NCBI GenBank assembly: GCA_024275515.1
Contig: JAJRYZ010000153.1
Coordinates: forward strand, 1 to 33,086
From: Spirochaetota bacterium
GTDB lineage: Bacteria; Spirochaetota; Spirochaetia; ARS1246
Reading direction: 5' to 3'
Length of the DNA stretch: 33,086 nucleotides
This document shows positions 24,546 through 31,131 of the stretch, in pieces (the first letter of the stretch is position 1; each line of letters begins with the position of its first letter). Below the pieces are notes generated by a model. The model saw only the letters and a program-made list of their open reading frames with translations. It was not told the DNA's origin and ran no database searches. The position numbers and the translations under genes are program-made.

Positions 24546-26651
24546 ATGAAAGACAGAAGCTGGATCGGAAATGCCCGGATCATCGAGCTTACCCATGGTT
24601 CGACGTACACCGACGATCAGTTCAAACGTAATCTGGAGCGGATGCGGCCGGACGCCATAATGGGAATAGGCTGTACCCACGACGGCGTCGTTAACTACGA
24701 CAGCAGGATCGGTCCCAACCGCGGGCCCGAGGCGACGGAGCGGACGGTGCGGCGAATCGAGATCGCGCACTCCCTGGGCATCAAGGTCATTGCCACTCAC
24801 TCGGGGGTGGGAAACCGGGCGGCCGGTGATGCACATCCCGAGTGGATTCGCATTATGGCGGACGGGAATCCTTCCCCCGTGAATCGCGCGGGATGGCAGA
24901 TGGATCTTCTCTCCGACTACCCCGAGCGATGGTTTCTGGCTCAGGTCGAGGAGATGTTGCGAGACTACGACGCCGACGGCCTCTGGGTGGACGGCGACTG
25001 CTGGTATCTTCGCCCGAGCTACAGCAAGGCGACTATCGATGCGTTTGTCGAGCAGACCGGATACGAGCCGCCACAGATCGATGAGTCTGCGTGGGAAATG
25101 GCTGCGCCCACTTCCTCGACTTCATTTGCCCGGGACATCTTCGAGGGTTTTCCCGAGGTGAATCGCGACCAATGGCGCGAGTGGATGCGTTTCACACGCG
25201 AGGTTTTCTGGGACTTCCAGCGAAAAACGGGAGAACTTTGCCATCGATACGGTTGCATCTATGCATCCAACGGAACTCATTCAGTCGACTCAGGCCCGAT
25301 GCCGGTACCGGAATGGATGGACCTGCTTTCGCATGATATTCCAGGGTACGAGTCGAGCGGCAGCTTCATGGCATCACTCAAAGCGAGATTCAACGGCACG
25401 CAGGGCGTCCCTCACGACGTCATGACCTGGGACTTCAATTCAAGAAACCCGTGGGCCCGCCCCGATCCGATTCAGGTGTATCCCAAGGGCGAGAAGCAGT
25501 ATCTGGCCGAGGTATGCTCCGCGGTGGCAAACGGCGCTATGTGGGACCACTGGACGACGCGTGCGCACAACGGCGCGGCTTGGAAAGTGGCCGACTATCT
25601 GCGAAAGCGCGACTACCTGTTCGGTTCCGAATCTGCCGCCGACGTCGCCGTGTTGCACAGCGCCTCCTCGTTTTTCGAAAACAACGGCGGATTCCTCATC
25701 ACTCGACCGGGTAATCATCCGGTCTGGGGAGCGGCGCAGGCCTTATGGGAGTCGGGGTACGCCTTCGATGTGGTGAGCGAGTACAATCTCGAGCGTTTGG
25801 TTCCGAAGTATCGTCTGATCGTGCTTGCCAATCAGACGGTGTTGAGCGAAGCGACTATCGCGCTGCTCGAGCGCTTTGTCGAGGAAGGCGGTCGGTTGCT
25901 CGTCGCAGGTCGTTCGGGGATATCCGGCGACAGGCAGGCGTTCGCCAAAGTCCTCGGAATCGAAGAGCGGGTCGAAACGGCTAAGGAGAGCATTGTTACG
26001 TTTCCCGCGGATCCGGAGATCATGCATCTCGAGGCGCCGGAGGACTCGGATGCGTTCGTTCTGTCGGTTCAGAGTGAGTGGCACAGCGTGTCTCCCGCCG
26101 GGTGCGTGGTAGAAATCGGTGCAATGAACGCGGTGTCGAGCGGTCCTCCCGACGCCCGAGGCCCCGTAGGGTGGCTGTGGCGCGGTCACGGCACGGTCGA
26201 AAACAAAGACGCTCCGGTACTCACCTCCAACAAGAGCGGGAAGGGTGTCGGCTGGTATCTCGCCGTGGATCTCTTCGGGCACTACTATCGCACGCAGTAT
26301 TACGGCGTCCGCAATCTCATCTCGGATGTTGTCAATCGCGCGCTACCCTCGCCGGCGGCAATCGCCCGAGGGTCGCTCCCGGTAGAATGCGCGCTTCGCA
26401 GGAGAGGCGTCTACACGTTCTGCCATCTCGTGAATATCAACACGGTTTCACGAAACAACCGGATCGAGACGCAGGTAGAACACCTTCCTGTGGTCGAAGA
26501 CGCGACCGTAGCGCTTCGCACGGCGGCCGGTCCGGCCGAAGCGATCGACGCGGACACCGGCGCAGCCCTCGATTTCGACTTTTCGGACGGAAAAACGGTA
26601 ATCCGGGTCGGTCGTGTGGAGATTATGCGGTCGATTCGAATTGCGAGGTAA
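24546..26651 (+). CDS. TIM-barrel glycosidase-like protein with GATase-like (beta-galactosidase trimerisation) domain
   Basis: 701 residues, no signal peptide. The N-terminal ~390 residues look like a glycoside-hydrolase TIM barrel related to the alpha-L-fucosidase/GH42-like superfamily: HGSTYTDDQFKRNL, AHSLGIKVIATHSG, and DADGLWVDGDCWYL, where the Asp after LWV is a nucleophile candidate. HTWTTRAHNG-like sequence (MWDHWTTRAHNG) ends the barrel. Around residues 415-480 comes a flavodoxin-like block (YRLIVLANQTVLSE, EEGGRLLVAGRSG) that resembles the beta-galactosidase trimerisation domain. The C-terminal part is beta-rich. The exact family and substrate cannot be fixed from motifs. The ATG at 24546 lacks a Shine-Dalgarno. 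It lies 183 bp after the Gfo/Idh gene on the same strand. Confidence 0.8.
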   Translation: MKDRSWIGNARIIELTHGSTYTDDQFKRNLERMRPDAIMGIGCTHDGVVNYDSRIGPNRGPEATERTVRRIEIAHSLGIKVIATHSGVGNRAAGDAHPEWIRIMADGNPSPVNRAGWQMDLLSDYPERWFLAQVEEMLRDYDADGLWVDGDCWYLRPSYSKATIDAFVEQTGYEPPQIDESAWEMAAPTSSTSFARDIFEGFPEVNRDQWREWMRFTREVFWDFQRKTGELCHRYGCIYASNGTHSVDSGPMPVPEWMDLLSHDIPGYESSGSFMASLKARFNGTQGVPHDVMTWDFNSRNPWARPDPIQVYPKGEKQYLAEVCSAVANGAMWDHWTTRAHNGAAWKVADYLRKRDYLFGSESAADVAVLHSASSFFENNGGFLITRPGNHPVWGAAQALWESGYAFDVVSEYNLERLVPKYRLIVLANQTVLSEATIALLERFVEEGGRLLVAGRSGISGDRQAFAKVLGIEERVETAKESIVTFPADPEIMHLEAPEDSDAFVLSVQSEWHSVSPAGCVVEIGAMNAVSSGPPDARGPVGWLWRGHGTVENKDAPVLTSNKSGKGVGWYLAVDLFGHYYRTQYYGVRNLISDVVNRALPSPAAIARGSLPVECALRRRGVYTFCHLVNINTVSRNNRIETQVEHLPVVEDATVALRTAAGPAEAIDADTGAALDFDFSDGKTVIRVGRVEIMRSIRIAR

Positions 26652-27039
26652 TCTCACGGGGCGAACGTACATCAACGCCACGCGTGGTTTCCTGCGGACG
26701 CGATATCGGTAATGCCGACGCGATGGGCAGGTACACACAAACGGCGCTGAGGCGCGAAATGGCCGGTCCAGCCAAAGGATACGGTTTCGTGTTGGCGATC
26801 GAGCTTCTGACATCGGTACTCGGAGGACATCAGATGACTGACGGACCAGGCAGCCGCTATGTGTACAACGATTCAAGTTTCTTGCGAAGGTCCGCTTGAT
26901 GTTTTTCCAACACCGACAAACCGCACTGTTCCATCGTTCCACCGGGGGGGCTTCGGCGCTCGTGAGCACCTGCTTCGACGGTCGTGCGCAGTGTGTAGAA
27001 CCGCCTCTTCCCGAGCTTCCGAGTTGCGAATCGGAGGGC
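26652..27039. other. Stretch without a confident gene
   Basis: About 390 bases between convergent genes. One plus-strand frame could encode 58 residues from ATG 26723 (contains GYGFVLAIELLTSVLGG, hydrophobic). A minus-strand frame encodes a 25-residue peptide ending LEKHQADLRKKLESLYT. Neither has a ribosome site or known match, and they may be gene remnants. Confidence 0.4.
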
Positions 27040-28101
27040 CTATTCGGTCGCGTCGCTCCTCGATTGCCCCTGGACTTGGGAGACTTTCCTGCTGTACTCC
27101 TCCGCGGCGGCCGCACGGCCGGAGCTTCCTTCGATTGCCTTGACCGCGATGTCCTGAACCTGCGCGTACGATTTTTCCAGCTGTGACGCAAGCCGAGCGA
27201 TCTGGGCCTCCTGCTCCTTGACGGTCTGCTCGAGTGCGGAGATCTTTGTGGTGAGGACGTTGCGTTCACCGTCAAACTGCTTTTTGAGCAGGTCTTCGCG
27301 GGCCTTTGCGTCGGCAGCCGCTCGAGCCGCTACCGCCTTCGCCTGAGCGGCGACCGCCTGATCGATCTCAGCCTGAATGTTTTTCACCCGTTCTCTCAGC
27401 TCGGCCAACTCGGTTTCACGATCCTCCATCGCGCTTTCCCGTTCTTCGAGCTCTCGCCTTTTTTTCGCGATTTCGCGTTCGAGAGTCTCCTGTTCGTCGG
27501 CAAACCGATCTTTTGCGAGTTGTTTCTCTCGCGCAAACGTATATTCATACTCCTCGCGTTCCCGCTCCCTGCGCCTTTTCTCCTCCGCCTCGAGCTGCTT
27601 GACCCCTTCGTCATGTTTCTTCCGCTCCGCGTCCCATGCCTCCCGCGTGGCGCGGATTTCCGCTTCCAGCTCACGTTTCCTCGTCGTCAGCTCCTCATCG
27701 AACTCCCGACGCTTGTTCTGCTGAGACTCGATGAGCGCGGCGAGCGTCTCGGCGGTCGTGTCTATCTCGTACAGTTCCTTGATCTCTTCCTTCTTGATGT
27801 CCGCCGCGTGCGAGAGCTGGTGGTATTCGTTGAGCAACTCCGAGAACTTGTCCGGTAAGGTATTCAGGACGGCGGATATTTCGGTGCGAAGCGCCGCGAT
27901 AGCCTTTTCGACGCCCTCCGAACTCAGTGAATCGGCCTTCGCGACGGCTTGCACGGCCTGCTTTTTCTGAAGCGCCTCATCCGGTCTGAGCTCGTTTTCT
28001 CGCTTTTCTTTCAGCGCTTCAACGACGCGTCTGTACTCTTCGAGCATTTCTCTTTTCGTGTTCGCCATCGACAGCTTTGCCGGCTTCTCTCCCTGTGCCA
28101 T
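27040..28101 (-). CDS. Long coiled-coil protein, function unknown
   Basis: 353 residues. A short N-terminal segment (MAQGEKPAKLSMANTKREML) precedes an almost uninterrupted charged coiled coil from about residue 120 to 325. It is rich in Glu, Lys, Arg and Ala (for example KRRREREREEYEYTFAREKQ) with heptad-like spacing. There is no membrane segment, no signal peptide and no catalytic motif. The C-terminal tail (about 330-353) is Ser/Gly/Gln-rich and probably disordered. A strong Shine-Dalgarno (GGAGGCGAG) precedes the ATG at 28101. The composition suggests a structural or cytoskeletal filament or scaffold, but that is inference. It stands alone on its strand, 266 bp from the Mth938-like gene. 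Confidence 0.85.
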   Translation of the reverse strand: MAQGEKPAKLSMANTKREMLEEYRRVVEALKEKRENELRPDEALQKKQAVQAVAKADSLSSEGVEKAIAALRTEISAVLNTLPDKFSELLNEYHQLSHAADIKKEEIKELYEIDTTAETLAALIESQQNKRREFDEELTTRKRELEAEIRATREAWDAERKKHDEGVKQLEAEEKRRREREREEYEYTFAREKQLAKDRFADEQETLEREIAKKRRELEERESAMEDRETELAELRERVKNIQAEIDQAVAAQAKAVAARAAADAKAREDLLKKQFDGERNVLTTKISALEQTVKEQEAQIARLASQLEKSYAQVQDIAVKAIEGSSGRAAAAEEYSRKVSQVQGQSRSDATE

Positions 28102-28367
28102 GTCTCGCCTCCATGAGGACTGTAGAGATCCCCGGCCGCCGAGTCAACCGAGTCCCCCCGGCCGCGTCTGTGTTTCGAGACGGAACCGGACATCGGCACA
28201 GCCGTCGATGAGACCGACGAGCACCTCCACACCACCCGACTCCCGGTTGGCGGCTGCATGCGGTTCCCCACCTTGTTCAACCTGCGACGTCGTCGATACC
28301 TTCTCCGGCAAACAGTCGCGAGGTCTCTGAAGTCGACCGCCTCTACCCGCCGGTAACATCGAACCGC

Positions 28368-28709
28368 TCAGCAAGTCAGGTGGAACGTGCCGACAACGCG
28401 CCGCCGCTTCGACAGGCGGTTGAACTCCTCCACGGCGCGATCCGTCTTGGCGACGACGACATCTATCCCTTCACAGCTCAGCGCTTCCATCACCGTCTCG
28501 TCCACCGCCATGATCCCGTACTTTCCCTGTCCGATGACGAGCACATCCGGATGAAAGCGGATCACCGCGTCCAGATCTTCCACCGAGAGGCGATGTCCCT
28601 CCTTTCGACGCCATCCATCCTGCACGGTGTCGGGAAAGACTATCACGTCGGAACGGTAAGTCCGACCTCCAACGACGATCCGACCGAATTGGTAGGCTTC
28701 TACTCGCAT
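28368..28709 (-). CDS. Mth938-like domain protein (DUF498/NDUFAF3 family)
   Basis: 113 residues, the normal size of this small single-domain family. The conserved pattern is visible: YQFGRIVVGGRTYRSDVIVF at the N-terminus, VLVIGQGKYGIMAVDETV in the middle, and VVAKTDRAVEEFNRL near the end. Members include MTH938 and the mitochondrial complex I assembly factor NDUFAF3; the bacterial role is not settled. Two adjacent starts exist, GTG 28712 and ATG 28709. ATG is chosen because a -10-like TATAAA ends exactly 6 nt before it and there is no Shine-Dalgarno, the same leaderless geometry as two other genes here. Confidence 0.88.
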   Translation of the reverse strand: MRVEAYQFGRIVVGGRTYRSDVIVFPDTVQDGWRRKEGHRLSVEDLDAVIRFHPDVLVIGQGKYGIMAVDETVMEALSCEGIDVVVAKTDRAVEEFNRLSKRRRVVGTFHLTC

Positions 28710-28712
28710 CAC

Positions 28713-29041
28713 AACTTTATAGAAGATACTCTACCATTCGAACGAGGGCCAGGAACGTGGGCGAGGAAGACGGAAACGCGGAGAAGTCGACCCGCTGCAC
28801 AAAGGGCCCCGCACCCGGTGTAACCGGCGTTATGGGTTGTCTCGAACGGAGGAGAAGCTCATCGATTGCGCTTTCGAAGCGACGGCCGCCGGCCTGAGGA
28901 GTAGTCGAAGGAAAAGCTTGTGGGCCGCGGCGTGAGATGCTAAGAATGTGTTCCGGAGAAGGTTGAGTTTGACGAACGATGAGCCGACCGGTCGAGGGGC
29001 CGCGTTTTTTCAGCCTGAATCCACTAGTCTTTGGAGGTTAA
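28713..29041. other. Intergenic region between divergent genes
   Basis: About 330 bases holding the minus-strand promoter at 28716-28721. At the other end a clear Shine-Dalgarno (GGAGG at about 29033-29037) precedes the ATG at 29042. I see no gene or repeat in between. Confidence 0.5.
28716..28721 (-). promoter_or_regulatory. -10 element of the Mth938-like gene, leaderless arrangement
   Basis: On the minus strand TATAAA (five of six matches) is followed by GTTGTG and then the ATG at 28709, so a transcript would begin at or beside the start codon. Confidence 0.5.
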
Positions 29042-29697
29042 ATGGCGGAGCGAAACAACATTGTCGTCATCAAGACCGACCAACAGCGTGCCGACACCGT
29101 CGCAGCGTGGGGGAATCCTCATATGCTTACTCCGAACATGGATCGCCTGGCGCGGGAAGGGGTGTCGTTTACGAATGCCTTCTGCTGCGGCGCTACCTGC
29201 ATTTCATCACGCGCGGCCTTCTACAGCGGGATGTTCGCGCACAACACAGGGGTCTATACCTTCGACCGGTGGTCCCACATCCGCACGTGGCTGCACGATT
29301 TCAAGGAAGCCGGGTATCAACCTTTCGGCGATCGGGAAAGTGCACCACAACCCTCACAGAGCGATGATGGCTTTCGATGAAAGGATAACCGCGGAAAACT
29401 TCCCGTTCATGGAAGACTGGGACGATTTTTCCAACTATTTGAAGGCCGAAGGCCGGGAGTCTCCCTGCCGGCTACTCACCAAGGACGGCGACCGGCGGAC
29501 CATGTGCATATCCGCCGAGTAACCCATTGGAGGAGAAATACCATATTGAGAACGATCCGTGGGAGTCCGAAAATCTCTACGGTAGTCCGGACCATCAACG
29601 TGAGATCGAGCTTCAGAAACTCGCCATGCTGGAGTGGTTGACCAGTTCCTCCTATCTGGGCTCCCCCCGGTCGGGTAAAGGCGGATCCGTCTTATAG
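29042..29697 (+). pseudogene. Decayed sulfatase: frameshift plus internal deletion
   Basis: The 5' frame (ATG 29042, GGAGG upstream) begins IVVIKTDQQRADTVAAWG and contains CCGATCISSRAAFYSGM, a sulfatase C-x-S-x-R active-site motif, up to FKEAGYQ. Near 29320 the reading continues in another frame as AIGKVHHNPHRAMMAFDE, the sulfatase element that should follow, and stops at 29520-29522. Directly afterwards, at about 29523-29697, C-terminal sulfatase-like words appear (YHIENDPWESENL, then SPDHQREIELQKLAMLEWL), not all in one frame. The remnant would make about 215 residues against a usual 450-500, so the central region is missing. It cannot yield an active sulfatase. It is unrelated in detail to the intact sulfatase at 11448. 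Confidence 0.85.
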
Positions 29698-29828
29698 AAG
29701 GACCTGGCCTGCCTATCTCCCCGAAGATCCTTATGTCCTTGCGGGTCGCCCAAATTCACATAGGGAAATAATACCTTAGAGAGACGATGAGTCGGCGGCC
29801 GAAAGGAGACCGCGGTCGGTCATGAATG

Positions 29829-30350
29829 TCACAAAAACGGTTCCTCACTCAAGGTATCCGGGAGCAGCCTGCTGCCGTTTCTGAGTGATACTCCCTTCTC
29901 TTCGAAGAAGCCACTATAGGCCAGAATGGTGTACTGATATTTTTTCTCCGGACTGCAGTCCCTTTCAGAGTTGGCTGCGACGTCGCAGATCTCGAGCAAT
30001 CCGCCCTCTCCGTCGAAAAGGGCCACGTCGATGGAGACGTTCACATTCTTTATCGTCTTGGCAACAGAAGCCGGATAGGGAGTAGCCGAATACAGAACCG
30101 CTTTCCCGGCGACCCGCGGACGAACTCCCGCAAGGGTGGAATCAGGATTGCCCACTCGTATCTCTAGACTTATCTTTTCTCCATCAATATTGAGAATCTC
30201 AACGGACCCTTGCGGCAGATCAAGGATTGTCCGGGTAGCTCTATTGGGACGAAAAAGAAGAAGGGACAGAATCAGGACCGAGGTAGCCAGAAGAACGCCT
30301 GCAACTATCCTCTTTCCTATACTCCACTTATTGAAACCTATGCCTGTCAT
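29829..30350 (-). CDS. DUF192-like protein with N-terminal membrane anchor
   Basis: 173 residues. One hydrophobic segment near residues 14-34 (RIVAGVLLATSVLILSLLLF) is a membrane anchor or uncleaved signal. After it the sequence AVLYSATPYPASVAKTIKNVNVSIDVALFDGEGGLLEI, then YTILAYSGFFEEKGVSLRNGSRLL, follows the DUF192/COG1430 pattern (aromatic-x-P, KN-x-x-I/V-x-LD, D-x-x-G-x-(I/L)-x-x-I, and a closing G-(I/V)-x-x-G). The usual GLMFR motif at the domain start is not recognisable, so this is a divergent member. DUF192 proteins have no firmly known function. The ATG at 30350 has a weak ribosome site. It lies 31 bp after the coiled-coil gene 30382-30885 and is probably co-transcribed. Base composition here is visibly richer in AT than the surroundings. 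Confidence 0.65.
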   Translation of the reverse strand: MTGIGFNKWSIGKRIVAGVLLATSVLILSLLLFRPNRATRTILDLPQGSVEILNIDGEKISLEIRVGNPDSTLAGVRPRVAGKAVLYSATPYPASVAKTIKNVNVSIDVALFDGEGGLLEICDVAANSERDCSPEKKYQYTILAYSGFFEEKGVSLRNGSRLLPDTLSEEPFL

Positions 30351-30381
30351 CAATCATTACCATCAACGCAATGCATTACTC

Positions 30382-30885
30382 TTACCGGCCTTCCCATTCT
30401 CTTCTGACTTCGTCTTTGGCTCTTTGCCATTCCTTTTCCAGTTTGTCGCCCATTTCCTGTTCCAGTTGCAGTCTCAGTTGTGCGGCTCTCTCCTTCTGCC
30501 ATTCTTCTCGAATCGCCGCTACCGCTGCCTCCCACTTCCGATCCATATCTTTTTGCTCAGTTTGCTCTTCCTCGATCTTATCAAGCACGTCGGTATACAT
30601 GCTTTTGCCTTCAACAGCTTCAATTGAACCTGGTTGTTTTTCAAACAAAGCATCCAGCGCTTCTTTGGCCTTGGCGTAGTCTTTTCCTTCGAAGGATGCC
30701 TTGGCATTGTCCAAAAGACGTCTCGCTCCGTATTGGCTTTCATCGAGTTCTTTTTGCAGTTCCTCGTTTTGCTTCTTGATACTACTAACCGTGGAAAGGT
30801 TCAGTACCAGGAAAACAAGAACCCCTCCGATCAAAAATGCGAAAACCCTATTGACCCAAATCCTTACTTTTTCGTTCTCAATCAT
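30382..30885 (-). CDS. Membrane-anchored coiled-coil protein, function unknown
   Basis: 167 residues. A single transmembrane segment near residues 10-29 (VNRVFAFLIGGVLVFLVLNL) is followed by a charged helical region to the C-terminus. It includes a short TPR-like piece (AKASFEGKDYAKAKEALDAL) and a Glu/Lys/Arg/Gln-rich coiled coil ending KLEKEWQRAKDEVRREWEGR. The bulk is expected on one face of the membrane as a scaffold. It is the first gene of a two-gene minus-strand unit with the DUF192-like gene. GAGGA lies about 9 nt before the ATG at 30885. A sigma-70-like promoter is found upstream (30945-30974). The region is AT-richer than most of the window, consistent with a different origin. Confidence 0.8.
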   Translation of the reverse strand: MIENEKVRIWVNRVFAFLIGGVLVFLVLNLSTVSSIKKQNEELQKELDESQYGARRLLDNAKASFEGKDYAKAKEALDALFEKQPGSIEAVEGKSMYTDVLDKIEEEQTEQKDMDRKWEAAVAAIREEWQKERAAQLRLQLEQEMGDKLEKEWQRAKDEVRREWEGR

Positions 30886-30944
30886 GGATAGTCTTCCTCA
30901 CGTTCCCTGCTGTTTACCGTTTCCAATTTAATAATCTTCTAGTT

Positions 30945-30974
30945 AAGATAAGACTCTTTGCAGAAAGAAGTCAA
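30945..30974 (-). promoter_or_regulatory. Sigma-70-like promoter of the coiled-coil/DUF192 unit
   Basis: On the minus strand TTGACT (30969-30974, five of six matches) and TATCTT (30945-30950, four of six) are separated by 18 bp. The -10 lies 59 bp upstream of the ATG at 30885, leaving a normal leader that contains the Shine-Dalgarno. Confidence 0.5.
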
Positions 30975-31064
30975 GCAATCCGGCGACGGGTTTTGTGGCA
31001 TTCGGGTGACCGCGAAAAACGGTGTTCGTGCCTGCGGCCGTGTCCGGATACCGCCGTGACACTC

Positions 31065-31109
31065 AAAAAGCCGTTGCTGCACGGTCGGACGCGCTCGGTT
31101 CCGCCGAGC
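31065..31109 (-). terminator. Possible terminator after the GH42 gene
   Basis: On the minus strand, downstream of the GH42 stop, a GCTCGG/CCGAGC hairpin (31093-31109) is followed by a weak CCGT/ACGG hairpin (31071-31084) and then five T (31065-31069). The stem next to the T run is short, so this is a weak candidate. Confidence 0.3.
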
Positions 31110-31131
31110 TTGACGGCGCCGGAATCGAGCG

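Noticed and set aside
28102-28367. Short overlapping frames on both strands between the coiled-coil and Mth938-like genes
   Set aside because: None has a ribosome site or recognisable domain; treated as intergenic.
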